Part shown: positions 41,552-51,285 of the stretch, one piece after another
Layout: every line of letters begins with the position of its first letter
Position numbering within the stretch: position 1 is the stretch's first letter
Source: Xanthobacteraceae bacterium
GTDB taxonomy: Bacteria > Pseudomonadota > Alphaproteobacteria > Rhizobiales > Xanthobacteraceae
Assembly (NCBI GenBank): GCA_004297465.1
Contig: SCUB01000019.1
Coordinates: forward strand, 62,001-126,000
DNA length: 64,000 nucleotides
Direction of reading: 5' to 3'
Position numbers and translations under genes: made by a program
The notes under the pieces: generated by a model
Seen by the model: only the letters and a program-made list of their open reading frames with translations
What the model was told of the DNA's origin: nothing
The model's database searches: none

Positions 41552-42526
41552 CTAGAAGTCGAAGTTGATCATCTTGCGCATGACCAGGACGCCCATGATC
41601 ATCCACACGGCGCAGGCCGCCAGCATCATGCGGCCGGTCGGGTGCGTCCACAAAAGCTCGATGTAATTGGGGCTGGTCAGCCAGACCAGGAACATCACCG
41701 CCAGCGGCAGCGCCGCGATGATCGTCGCCGACGCCTTCGCCTCCATCGACATGGCCTGGATCTTGGCCGCCATCTTCTTGCGTTCGCGCAACACCCGCGA
41801 CAGGTTGCCGAGCGCTTCCGACAGGTTGCCGCCGGCCTTCTGCTGGATGGCGATCACGATGCCGAAGAAATTGGTTTCCGGCAGCGGCATGCGCTCGTAC
41901 AGGCGCGAACAGGCCTCGCCCAGCGGCATGCCGATGGTCTGCGTCTCGACGATCGCCGCGAACTCGCCGCGCAACGGTTCGGGCGCATCGGCCGCGACCA
42001 TCTTGATCGAATCGAACAGCGGCAGGCCGGCCTTGATGCCGCGCACGATGACGTCGACCGCGTCGGGCAGCGACAGCAGGAATTTCTTCTCACGCCGCTT
42101 CTTCAGATACGCCAGCAGCCAGCGCGGCAGGCCGAAGCCGGCGCCGAACCCGACGCCGAGCGCCGGCAGGAAGCCGCCGGCCGGCAGCGTCGCCAGGAAG
42201 GCAAACAGTCCGAGGCCGGCCGAGATCATGAAGAATTTCTGCTTCGACCACGTCAGGCCGGCCAGTGTGATGCGCATAGACAGCGACAGCCTGGCCGCCC
42301 GCTTGTGGCGCTCGTCGATCTCCTTGAGCGACTGCTCGACCTGCTCGCGGCGCGATTTCTGCGGCGAGCGGTCGCCGACGCGGACGGTGCGTTCCGCGCT
42401 CGCGACGCTGGCGCGGCGCTTCTCCGCCTTGCGCTCGCCCGACAGCAGCGGATACAGGAACACCCACGCGAGGCCGCCGATGGCGGTCGCGGCGAGGAAG
42501 GCGAAGGCGAGCGTCTGCAGCGGCAT
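41552..42526 (-). CDS. tadB: Pilus assembly membrane protein TadB
   Basis: 324 residues. Two N-terminal helices flank a basic cytoplasmic segment ('KAEKRRASVASAERTVRVGDR' in part). The type II secretion F domain follows ('LPDAVDVIVRGIKAGLPLFD', 'PLGEACSRLYERMPLPETNFF', 'QKAGGNLSEALGNLSRVLRER'). It is a paralogue of TadC and occupies its usual place between cpaF and tadC. Nine bases from cpaF. Confidence 0.93.
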   Translation of the reverse strand: MPLQTLAFAFLAATAIGGLAWVFLYPLLSGERKAEKRRASVASAERTVRVGDRSPQKSRREQVEQSLKEIDERHKRAARLSLSMRITLAGLTWSKQKFFMISAGLGLFAFLATLPAGGFLPALGVGFGAGFGLPRWLLAYLKKRREKKFLLSLPDAVDVIVRGIKAGLPLFDSIKMVAADAPEPLRGEFAAIVETQTIGMPLGEACSRLYERMPLPETNFFGIVIAIQQKAGGNLSEALGNLSRVLRERKKMAAKIQAMSMEAKASATIIAALPLAVMFLVWLTSPNYIELLWTHPTGRMMLAACAVWMIMGVLVMRKMINFDF

Positions 42527-42534
42527 GAGGGCCC

Positions 42535-44022
<1,488 letters not shown>

Positions 44023-44057
44023 GGAAGGAATGCTCCTGGTGAATCTCGCTTAACGGA

Positions 44058-45329
44058 CTATCGTGACTTGCTCAGCAGCTTCGAAAGCAGCGGCGGCAGG
44101 AACTTGGAGCCGGTCTTGCGGGCTTCCGAACGGCCGGTGAGACGCTGCGCCATTTGGCGGAACATCTCGGCGGTGCGGTGGCCCGACGAAACCTCCTCGA
44201 TCATCTGGCCGTTGTTGGTGGCAAGCCCGAACAGTTGCGGCTCGAACGGGATGATCGCGACCGGCTCGGCTTCGATCGCCTTGGCGAATTCCGCCGGCTT
44301 GATCTCGGGCCGCTTCGGCACCCCGACATTGTTGAGGCAGTAGATCGGCGCCTGGTCGTTGGGGCGGGCGGCGCGCAGCAGGTCGATCATGTTCTTGGTG
44401 TTGCGCAGGTTGGCGAGATCGGGCGCGGCGACGATGAGGATATCGTCGGCGCCGATCAGCGCCTGCCGGGCCCAGCCGGTCCACTGATGCGGAACGTCGA
44501 GCACGACGAAGGGAATGGTGCCGCGCAGCGTGTCGAAGATGGCGTCGAAGGCGTCGGCGCCGAAATCGTAGACGCGCTCAAGCGTCGCCGGCGCCGCCAG
44601 CAGGCTGAGATGATCGGTGCATTTCGACAGAAGGCGATCGACGAAGGCGGTGTCGACGCGGTCCGGCGAGAACACCGCGTCGGCGATGCCCTGGGCGGGG
44701 TCCTGGTTGTAGTCGAGCCCCGCGGTGCCGAACGCCAGATCGAGATCGGCGACCACCGAATCGAAGGCGAGATCGCGGGCAATCGACCAGCCGATATTGT
44801 GCGCGATGGTGGAGGCGCCGACGCCGCCCTTGGCGCCGACCACGGCGACGATGCGGCCGACCGCCTTGGCTTCCGGCGCGTTGAACAGGCCGCAGACCGC
44901 GCGCACGATGTCGAGCGTGCCGACCGGGCCGATCAGGTAGTCGCTGATGCCGCGCCGCACCAGTTCGCGGTAGAGCGCGACATCGTTGAGGCGGCTGATG
45001 ATGACGACGCGCGTGCCGGCATCGCAGACCGTGGCCAGCTGATCGAGGCCGGCGAGGATGGATTGGCCGCGGTCCTCGGTCTCCAGGATGATGACGTTGG
45101 GCGTCGGCGCGCTGCGATAGGCCTCTATGGCGGCGGTGAGGCCGCCCATCTGGATCTTGAGGTGGGCCTTGGCCATGCGGCGGTCCTCGCCGGCCGACTG
45201 CACGGCGGCGGCGGTTTCGACGGTCTCGCAGAAGGCCTGCACGGACACGCGCGGCGCCGGCGCGATGTGCTCGTCGCCGGCGGCGGCCGCGGGTTCAGCC
45301 TCGGGGGTCTGGCGGGAATAGCTGATCAT
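44058..45329 (-). CDS. cpaE: Pilus localisation ATPase CpaE (TadZ)
   Basis: 423 residues from ATG 45329. The N-terminal part is a receiver-like domain ('NVIILETEDRGQSILAGLDQLA' region). The MinD/ParA-like part has a deviant Walker A, KGGVGAST, near 170, and 'FDSVVADLDLAFGTAGLDYN' and 'FVVLDVPHQWTGWARQAL'. TadZ/CpaE positions the pilus machine, in Caulobacter at a cell pole. The ATG overlaps the cpaD stop by 4 bases. Confidence 0.93.
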   Translation of the reverse strand: MISYSRQTPEAEPAAAAGDEHIAPAPRVSVQAFCETVETAAAVQSAGEDRRMAKAHLKIQMGGLTAAIEAYRSAPTPNVIILETEDRGQSILAGLDQLATVCDAGTRVVIISRLNDVALYRELVRRGISDYLIGPVGTLDIVRAVCGLFNAPEAKAVGRIVAVVGAKGGVGASTIAHNIGWSIARDLAFDSVVADLDLAFGTAGLDYNQDPAQGIADAVFSPDRVDTAFVDRLLSKCTDHLSLLAAPATLERVYDFGADAFDAIFDTLRGTIPFVVLDVPHQWTGWARQALIGADDILIVAAPDLANLRNTKNMIDLLRAARPNDQAPIYCLNNVGVPKRPEIKPAEFAKAIEAEPVAIIPFEPQLFGLATNNGQMIEEVSSGHRTAEMFRQMAQRLTGRSEARKTGSKFLPPLLSKLLSKSR

Positions 45330-46066
45330 TTGCCGACATCGCTGATTTTGGCTTGCGTGGCTTCGGGGTATTGCGTGGCGGTGGTGGTGCCCCTGCGGTA
45401 GCGATCGAACGCGACGGCGCGGCGGCTGGTGTAGGCCGGCGTTTCCGCGCGCGGCTGCACCAGGTCGGCGGGGTTTTCGACCATCGCGGCGAGATTGCGC
45501 TGCGTGGCGCAGCCGAGATTGTAGTAGGGCTTGTTTTCCAGGTAGATGCGGTTGCGGCTGGGGCCGAGATCCTCCGGCCACAGCCCGCACGGACCGGCCT
45601 CGGCGGTGATTTTCGGATAGTTGATGCGGATGGTGGCGAACCGCGTCGGGCTGTCGGGCTGATAATGGCGCACCACGACGCTGCGCGCCGGCACGCCATA
45701 GGCCGAGAAGATGGCGCGGATCTCGCGCAGCGCGTCGGCGGCGGCGCGCGCGTTGGTGGTGCCGCTGGGAACGTCGATGGTGATTCCGCCGGTGGCCTCG
45801 CGGCGCCACACCTGCGCCAGCGCGCCGACCTCGGCCTGCTGCTCGGCGGTCAGACCGCCGCGCGCGGTGCCGATGAACACCTCGACCGCGCGGTTCTGCT
45901 CCTGGATCGTGATCGGATGGCGCAGCCGGTAGTCGTCGGGGATGCTGGCCGTGGTGTCGTCGGCGCCATGCTTGCAGCCGGCCAGCAGCGCGGCGAGGCC
46001 GATGCACGCCAAGAGCGCCGGGCGGATGCGCCGCCGCGCGGGGCCTGCCTGGATCGGGAAAGTCAT
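45326..46066 (-). CDS. cpaD: Pilus assembly lipoprotein CpaD
   Basis: 246 residues from ATG 46066, which has GGAG 6 bases upstream; a GTG 12 bases earlier is part of that ribosome site. The lipobox ends at Cys31 ('LLAGC'). The body matches CpaD: 'DDYRLRHPITIQEQNRAVEV', 'NYPKITAEAGPCGLWPEDLG' and 'YYNLGCATQRNLAAMVENP'. It is an outer-membrane-linked partner of the CpaC secretin. Two Cys in the C-terminal half could form a disulfide. Confidence 0.93.
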   Translation of the reverse strand: MTFPIQAGPARRRIRPALLACIGLAALLAGCKHGADDTTASIPDDYRLRHPITIQEQNRAVEVFIGTARGGLTAEQQAEVGALAQVWRREATGGITIDVPSGTTNARAAADALREIRAIFSAYGVPARSVVVRHYQPDSPTRFATIRINYPKITAEAGPCGLWPEDLGPSRNRIYLENKPYYNLGCATQRNLAAMVENPADLVQPRAETPAYTSRRAVAFDRYRRGTTTATQYPEATQAKISDVGK

Positions 46067-46090
46067 CGTCGTCTCCACGTCGGAAAGCCC

Positions 46091-47569
46091 TCAGTCCACG
46101 ATAAAGCCGTACTTGCCGCGGTATTCCTGGCGCGGCCGCGGCCGACCCGCGCTGCCATAGACCCGGTTGAGATTGCTCAGCAGCATGGTCGCGGGATCGG
46201 CGGCGTCGGCGAAGCCGTCGTCGGGCCGCGACAGATCCTTCTGCGCCACCGCGCGCACCACATAGGGCGTCACCAGCACCATCAGCTCGGTCTGGCGGTT
46301 CATGTAGTCGCGGCTCTTGAACAGCGTGCCGAGCACCGGAAGCTGCATCAGGCCGGGCATGCCGTTGATCTGCTGCTTGGTCTGTTCCTGGATCAGGCCG
46401 GCCATGGCGAGCGAGCCGCCGGAGGGAATTTCCAGCGTGGTCTCGGCGCGGCGGGTCTTGATCGAGGGAATCGTCAGCGTGTTGGTCTGCGTCGAGCTGA
46501 GCGCCTGCGCCAGCGTGAGCGCGTTGTCGTTCGACAATTCCGAGACCTCGGTCATGACGCGCAGGCTGATGCGGCCTTCGGCCAGCACCATCGGCGTGAA
46601 GTTGAGCGAGATGCCGAACTTCTTGAAGTCGACCTGGGTCTGGCAGACATGGGTGGTCGGATCGCAGCTGTAGCCCTTCGGCATCGGGAATTCGCCGCCG
46701 GCGATGAAGGTCGCCGATTCGCCGGAGATCGCCGTCAGGTTGGGCTCCGCCAGGGTGCGCACGACGCCGGCGCGCTCCATGGCGCGCAACGTGGCGTTCA
46801 CCGACTTGAACGAGGTGGTGACCGCGTTGGTGTCGACAAGCTGGTGGCCGTAGACCGGGAACGGATTGGTGTTGTTGAAATTGACCACGGCGGTGCCGTA
46901 GTTGAGCGAGCCGGACAGGTCGACGCCAAGCTGCTTGATGACGTCGCGCTGCACCTCGGCCACGGTGACCTTGAGCATGACCTGATCGCGGCCGCGCACC
47001 ACGATGCTGTTGACGACGCGGTTCGGGTCGCCGACGAGACGGGCGGCGAGGTCGGCGGCCTGCTGGGCCTCGCTGGGGTTGACCGCGGATCCGGTCAGCA
47101 CCACGCCATCGCCGACGCCCTCGATGCGGATGTCGGAGGCCGGCAGCGACTGCTTGAGCGCGGCGCGCACGCCGTTGAGGTCGCGCGTCACCGCGATGTC
47201 GTAGGCGGCGATCTGCTGGCCCTGGCTGTCGAAGAAGAAGATGTTGGTCTGGCCGACGGCGACGCCGATGATGTAGGCGCGCTGCGCCGAGCGCACCACC
47301 GCGTTGGCGATCTTGGGGTCGGCGACCAGCACGTCCTTCACGTCGCGCGGCAGGTCGATCACCAGCGACTTGCCGATGCCGAGCGGCAGGAAGCGCATGC
47401 CGGCCTGGCCGGCGGCGGGCTGGGCCGCGGAGGCGCGGTAATCGCTGGCGCGGGCCGGCGACGTCATCGGCGCCAGCAGGGGATTGACCGTGAACGCGGC
47501 GGCGGCGGCGAGCGAGAGGGTCCGGGCCAGCCTGGTCCGCACGGTGTGGCGCGACGTCCGCATCATCAT
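46091..47569 (-). CDS. cpaC: Flp pilus secretin CpaC (RcpA)
   Basis: 492 residues; three consecutive ATG codons open the gene, preceded by GAGGA. A signal peptide is followed by the pilus-formation N-terminal domain ('FLPLGIGKSLVIDLPRDVKD'), a BON-like segment, and the secretin domain ('VTVAEVQRDVIKQLGVDL', 'TLAEPNLTAISGESATFIAGGE' in part, 'VPVLGTLFKSRDY' type 'LPVLGTLFKSRDYMNRQTEL'). It forms the outer-membrane pore. The orphan gene at 50659 repeats only its N-terminal domain. Confidence 0.94.
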   Translation of the reverse strand: MMMRTSRHTVRTRLARTLSLAAAAAFTVNPLLAPMTSPARASDYRASAAQPAAGQAGMRFLPLGIGKSLVIDLPRDVKDVLVADPKIANAVVRSAQRAYIIGVAVGQTNIFFFDSQGQQIAAYDIAVTRDLNGVRAALKQSLPASDIRIEGVGDGVVLTGSAVNPSEAQQAADLAARLVGDPNRVVNSIVVRGRDQVMLKVTVAEVQRDVIKQLGVDLSGSLNYGTAVVNFNNTNPFPVYGHQLVDTNAVTTSFKSVNATLRAMERAGVVRTLAEPNLTAISGESATFIAGGEFPMPKGYSCDPTTHVCQTQVDFKKFGISLNFTPMVLAEGRISLRVMTEVSELSNDNALTLAQALSSTQTNTLTIPSIKTRRAETTLEIPSGGSLAMAGLIQEQTKQQINGMPGLMQLPVLGTLFKSRDYMNRQTELMVLVTPYVVRAVAQKDLSRPDDGFADAADPATMLLSNLNRVYGSAGRPRPRQEYRGKYGFIVD

Positions 47570-47587
47570 ACTCGTCCTCTCGCCTCG

Positions 47588-48355
47588 TTACTTCTGCACG
47601 CCGTAGCGCACCACGTTGATCGGGTCGCGGCGCATGCGGCTGTCGTCGTGGATGTCGGTCTGGCTGGCGTCGACCAGGCTGCGCAGCGCCAGCGACAGGA
47701 CGCCGCTCTGGCGGCTGCGCGCCAGGGCTTCCGACTGTTCGGGCTTGAGCTCGAGGGTGGCGGTCTTGCCGACCACGACCTTCTGGCCGTTCTTCTCCTC
47801 GACGGTCTGGTCGATGGCGAGCACGCGGATGTTGCTCAGGATGATTTCGGAGGTGACGACGTCGGGGCCGTTGCGGTCGGGATTCGAATAGCGGCGCGAC
47901 AGGATGACGTCGACGCGGTCGTTGGGCAGGATGAAGCCGCCGGCGCCGGTTTCGGGCGAGATCTCGGTGGAGATGGCGCGCATGCCGGTGGGCAGGATGG
48001 CGGCCATGAAGCCGGAGCCGGGTCCCTTGACCAGCTTGAGTTCACGGATCGGCTCGCCGGCGACGAACGGCGCGCGGGCGATCGAACCGGCGAGTTGCGT
48101 CACCGCCTCGGGGCGGTCCTGCTTGCGAATGAAACTGGCGCTGGCGCCGGTGGCGGGCCAGCTCTGCCATTGCAGGTCCTCGGCACCGATGCCCTGGCCG
48201 AGCCCGATGTCCGAGCGCGCCACCAGCACCTCGACGGTGTCGGCGGGCGCGGTCTCGACCACGGGCGGCTTGGGATTGGAGCCGCTGGCGAGAAATGCGG
48301 CGACGCCGCCTGCGGCGACGGCGATGGTGAGAACCACAACACGCGCGGTATTCAT
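47588..48355 (-). CDS. cpaB: Pilus assembly protein CpaB (RcpC)
   Basis: 255 residues from ATG 48355 ('MNTARVVVLTIAVAAGG'); an ATG 18 bases earlier is possible. One N-terminal helix is followed by an SAF domain ('VEVLVARSDIGLGQGIGAED') and the RcpC-type core ('ISTEISPETGAGGFILPNDRVD' region, 'LRVLAIDQTVEEKNGQKVV' type). It is a periplasmic protein that helps the secretin and may bind peptidoglycan. The order cpaA-cpaB-cpaC-cpaD-cpaE-cpaF is the canonical one. Confidence 0.93.
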   Translation of the reverse strand: MNTARVVVLTIAVAAGGVAAFLASGSNPKPPVVETAPADTVEVLVARSDIGLGQGIGAEDLQWQSWPATGASASFIRKQDRPEAVTQLAGSIARAPFVAGEPIRELKLVKGPGSGFMAAILPTGMRAISTEISPETGAGGFILPNDRVDVILSRRYSNPDRNGPDVVTSEIILSNIRVLAIDQTVEEKNGQKVVVGKTATLELKPEQSEALARSRQSGVLSLALRSLVDASQTDIHDDSRMRRDPINVVRYGVQK

Positions 48356-48502
48356 ACGCTTCACTTTCCACATGACGCTCGCGGCCGGGACGGGCTGCTG
48401 CCATCGGATTTGACCAGCTAATGGTCAAAGCATGGTTAATGAGGCGTATCTGAATCGTGTTAACGCGAGGTTTCCGCCGGCCATGTGGCGGATGGGCGGG
48501 CT

Positions 48503-49027
48503 TTAGCCGCCGCTCAGGCGGGCGAGATCGACCGCTTTCATCCACGGCGTGTTCGGATAGACCATCAGCGCGGCGGCGGCGAGCGCGACGCCGTAGGGGA
48601 TGCCGCTGGTCTTGTCGTGCAGGCGCTGCAGCCAGGCTTGCGAGCCCAGCGCCGCGGGCAGCGGCCAGACCCGGAGCGAGATGATGAACACAGTGAGCGC
48701 GCCGCCGAACAGCGAGGCATAGAGGAGGTAATTCAGCAGGTGGTCGAAGCCGAGCCACAGCGCGGTCGCGGCCGCGAGCTTGGCGTCGCCGCCGCCGATC
48801 CAGCCCAGCGCGAACAACGCGAAGGCGCCCGTCAGCACGGCAATTCCGGCCGCGGCGTGCCAGGCCATCTGCGTCAGGCCCATGCCGCCGGCCAGCGCCA
48901 GCACGATGAATCCCGCGGCCAGCAGCAGCGAAACGCGATTGGAAATCGTCATGGTCACGAGGTCGCTGGCCGCGGCGAACGCCACCAGGGTCGGAAACAG
49001 CAAGAGGCGGAGGATGTCGAGAACCAT
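48503..49027 (-). CDS. cpaA: Prepilin peptidase CpaA (A24 family)
   Basis: 174 residues from ATG 49027, highly hydrophobic with about six helices. The two catalytic Asp are visible: 'AAASDLVTMTISN' near residue 22 and GGGD at about 78-81. It is the short TadV-type enzyme without the N-methylating domain. It cleaves the leader of Flp pilins and TadE/F-like pseudopilins, of which four are encoded nearby. It lies 10 bases after the second pilin gene. Confidence 0.93.
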   Translation of the reverse strand: MVLDILRLLLFPTLVAFAAASDLVTMTISNRVSLLLAAGFIVLALAGGMGLTQMAWHAAAGIAVLTGAFALFALGWIGGGDAKLAAATALWLGFDHLLNYLLYASLFGGALTVFIISLRVWPLPAALGSQAWLQRLHDKTSGIPYGVALAAAALMVYPNTPWMKAVDLARLSGG

Positions 49028-49037
49028 GGCGGCTCTG

Positions 49038-49196
49038 TCAGAATGCGTTGCTGATCGAGGTGAAATTGCCGACGACCTTGCCGCTGAGCACGGCGACGGC
49101 GCCGGCGATGGCGACCGCGATGCCCGCCGCCACCATGGCGTATTCGATCGAGGTCGCGGCGCGGCGGTCGCGGCAGAAGCGGATAAGAAGCTGCAT
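49038..49196 (-). CDS. Flp-type pilin, second copy (atypical cleavage site)
   Basis: 52 residues from ATG 49196 with AAGGAG at good spacing. The leader 'MQLLIRFCRDRRA' precedes the processing motif ATSIEYAM, then one helix. The Glu at +5 and Tyr at +6 are kept, but the residue before the cut is Ala where Flp pilins have Gly. It may be a minor pilin or be cut differently. It directly precedes cpaA in the operon. Confidence 0.87.
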   Translation of the reverse strand: MQLLIRFCRDRRAATSIEYAMVAAGIAVAIAGAVAVLSGKVVGNFTSISNAF

Positions 49197-49212
49197 GGCC
49201 GGATCTCCTTGT

Positions 49213-49932
49213 TCAGTACAGGCCGGGGACGAGCCTCGCCGTGCGCTCCTTGTAGGGTGCGTAGTCCGGAAAGGCATCGGCCAGCACCCGTTCCTCGTTC
49301 TTCATGCGCTCGAACTGGAAGGCGCATTGCAGGGCGAACAGGAACAGCGACCAGGCCGAGAAGAACTGCAAGGTCAGCCCGAGCAGGGCGATGCCTTCGC
49401 CGAGGTACAGCGGATGGCGGATCACGCCATAGGGTCCGTCGGTGACCAGGCGGCGCGCCTCGGGCATCATGCTGATCGAACGACCCAGCCGTGTCACGCT
49501 GTAGAGCGAGAAGACGGTGCCGCCGATGATCAGGATGATCGAGAGGTAATGGACCGCCACCGGAAGCTCCGGCGGCTGCTGCAGCACGATGCTGACGCCG
49601 AGATAGGTTCCGGCGATCGCCGCGATGCGCGGCAAGAGCCCGGCGCTCTTGGCCAGCGGCACGTGGCGGATCGTCAGCATGACGCCGAGCACGGCGACGA
49701 ACACCAGCGAAACGATCTTCGAGATCAGGCTGGCGACAAACAGCGCGTCGACGGCCGTGCCGTTCAGGGCCGCGAGCTGGTTCAGCAGCAGCGGAATCTG
49801 CTGATATTCGCAAAAGCCGTACCAGGCGATGATCGGCGAGGCGGCGAGCAGGTCGTACAGCTTCGTGCCCTGGAAAGCCTTGAAGTGGGCTTCCAGCGGG
49901 TGCGGCGGGTGCGCGGTGTCTGTCGTGCTCAT
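49213..49932 (-). CDS. Isoprenylcysteine-carboxyl-methyltransferase-like membrane protein
   Basis: 239 residues from ATG 49932 (GGA 6 bases upstream; ATG 49941 is possible). Five or six hydrophobic helices are present. The C-terminal region has the ICMT/PEMT-type motif: 'VTDGPYGVIRHPLYLGEGIA' with RHPLY, and 'FERMKNEERVL' with the EE pair, both part of the AdoMet site. Bacterial members methylate unknown substrates. Its place between two pilin genes is unusual, and it is the only non-cpa/tad gene in the block. Confidence 0.8.
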   Translation of the reverse strand: MSTTDTAHPPHPLEAHFKAFQGTKLYDLLAASPIIAWYGFCEYQQIPLLLNQLAALNGTAVDALFVASLISKIVSLVFVAVLGVMLTIRHVPLAKSAGLLPRIAAIAGTYLGVSIVLQQPPELPVAVHYLSIILIIGGTVFSLYSVTRLGRSISMMPEARRLVTDGPYGVIRHPLYLGEGIALLGLTLQFFSAWSLFLFALQCAFQFERMKNEERVLADAFPDYAPYKERTARLVPGLY

Positions 49933-50040
49933 GAAGTCCATCGGCCAGGGCAGGATGCCGATAGGACTAGACGGTTTCGGTAAAGGAACGATTGAGGGGT
50001 GGACCGGCCCGGCCGATCGGAACAATCTGACTCAAAACAA

Positions 50041-50068
50041 AAGGCCCCGGAAAGCCGGGGCCTTTTTT
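50041..50068 (-). terminator. Hairpin terminator behind the major pilin gene
   Basis: A perfect 10-base stem AAGGCCCCGG / CCGGGGCCTT with a 4-base loop. On the minus strand it is followed by TTGTTTTGAG, on the plus strand by TTTTTT. It stands 23 bases after the pilin stop and before the methyltransferase gene, so most transcripts from the pilin promoter would stop here, keeping pilin in excess. Confidence 0.85.
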
Positions 50069-50090
50069 CGCAGGCATCGGGATGCACGGA

Positions 50091-50252
50091 TCAGAGTGCG
50101 TTCGACACGCTGGTGAAGGTGGCGGTGAGCTTCGTGCCCAGGCCCTGCACCGTGACGATAATGGCAACCGAAATGCCGGCGGCGATCAGGCCATACTCGA
50201 TGGCGGTGGCGCCGGACTCGTCCTTCAGGAAACGAGCAAAGAGGTTTTTCAT
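50091..50252 (-). CDS. Flp-type major pilin
   Basis: 53 residues from ATG 50252, GGAG 7 bases upstream. The leader 'MKNLFARFLKDESG' ends at the canonical Gly, followed by ATAIEYGLIAAG and a single helix, then 'GTKLTATFTSVSNAL'. This is the classical Flp pilin layout, with cleavage between Gly14 and Ala15. It is the first gene of the minus-strand pilus block and is followed by a strong terminator. It is the likely major pilin. Confidence 0.95.
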   Translation of the reverse strand: MKNLFARFLKDESGATAIEYGLIAAGISVAIIVTVQGLGTKLTATFTSVSNAL

Positions 50253-50658
50253 GATTTACTCCATGTCCACACGTGGCTTGTTAGTCCGTGACGTCGGGCT
50301 GTCTACGCCGATGCCATGCACGGCAACGTAGTGCCGAGCCATTTCGGCAGAGTTAATTTGACTACGGAAAGTCCCTGATCTGGCCGACTTTGTCAGCACG
50401 GTAAAAAAACCATTAGCCGTCAACGGACAATTCGAGATGACGCCGAAAGGCCCGCGATACCAGGGGCCGGGCGCGTAATCGGCGCGCGAAGCGCCCGCCG
50501 GCGGCGCCGCGCTTGCCCGCCGTGATGCCGCCAGGCGCGGCCGTGGCCCTGTCCCATTTGCATTTCCTTCATCAATGTAACGGCATATTTGCCATGTCGG
50601 GCGCCGGCACCGCTTGCGTATCTGCTTGAGCCGGCCTGTAGAGTCCCGGAGTTGTGTA
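50253..50658. other. Divergent control region of the pilus locus
   Basis: 406 bases between the major pilin and the divergent secretin-N-domain gene. It includes an AT-rich patch (about 50350-50410) with a run of seven A, and TTGACG on the minus strand at about 50421-50426, a possible -35 for pilin, though no clean -10 follows. No open frame here looks coding. The leader of the pilin mRNA may be long. Confidence 0.45.
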
Positions 50659-51159
50659 ATGTCGGTATTTGAGTCCCGGCGCCGCGCGCGCCCGCTAGTG
50701 GTGATTTCGGTCGTGGCGCTGCCCTTGATGGCGGCCGAGGCCTTCGCCGCCGATTCCGTTTCCGTCATCGTCGATCAGGCCAAGCTGATGAAGCTGCCGG
50801 AGCACGTGTCCACGCTGGTGGTCGGCAATCCCTTCATCGCCGACGTCACGCTGCAGCCCGGCGGCATGGTGGTGGTGACCGGCAAGGGGTACGGCGCGAC
50901 CAATTTCGTCGCCATGGACCGCGACGGCAACATCCTGATGGACACCCAGGTGCAGGTCGAGGGTCCGAGCGAGAAACTGGTGACGGTGTATCGCGGTCTC
51001 GCGCGCGAGTCCTACAGCTGCACCCCGAACTGCCAGCGCCGCATCACGCTCGGCGACGGGCCGGAATTCTTCCACTCGACCATCGCGCAGACCGATTCGC
51101 TCAACACCAAGGTCACGGTGTCGGCCGAGAAGCGCCTCGAAAAGGAAGGTCCGCGCTGA
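50659..51159 (+). CDS. Stand-alone secretin N-terminal-domain protein (pilus-linked)
   Basis: 166 residues from ATG 50659, GGAG 8 bases upstream. A signal peptide ('VVISVVALPLMAAEAFAAD') is followed by a pilus-formation N-terminal domain as in CpaC: 'VIVDQAKLMKLPEHVSTLVV', 'NPFIADVTLQPGGMVVVTGK', 'GYGATNFVAMDRDGNILMD'. No secretin barrel follows. Two Cys ('YSCTPNCQRRITLGDG') could form a disulfide. It probably works in the periplasm near the CpaC ring, maybe as an extra ring subunit. It is divergent from the major pilin. Confidence 0.85.
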   Translation: MSVFESRRRARPLVVISVVALPLMAAEAFAADSVSVIVDQAKLMKLPEHVSTLVVGNPFIADVTLQPGGMVVVTGKGYGATNFVAMDRDGNILMDTQVQVEGPSEKLVTVYRGLARESYSCTPNCQRRITLGDGPEFFHSTIAQTDSLNTKVTVSAEKRLEKEGPR

Positions 51160-51285
51160 ACGGAGCGGTCTTGCGGTTAACAGACCGTTAACGGCGGCCC
51201 CGTCCGGCCCGGCAGCGGGTGCAAGGGTTTGACAAGCCCTCGCTGCTATCATGCGGGCCAGAGTTCAGACTGATCGGTGCTGGCG

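Noticed and set aside
45353-48421. 1022-codon plus-strand open frame opposite cpaD to cpaB
   Set aside because: Antisense shadow over three canonical pilus genes.
50253-50658. Sigma-54 promoter for the pilin operon
   Set aside because: A TGGC and a TTGC motif occur on the minus strand, but GG and GC are not 10 bases apart as required.
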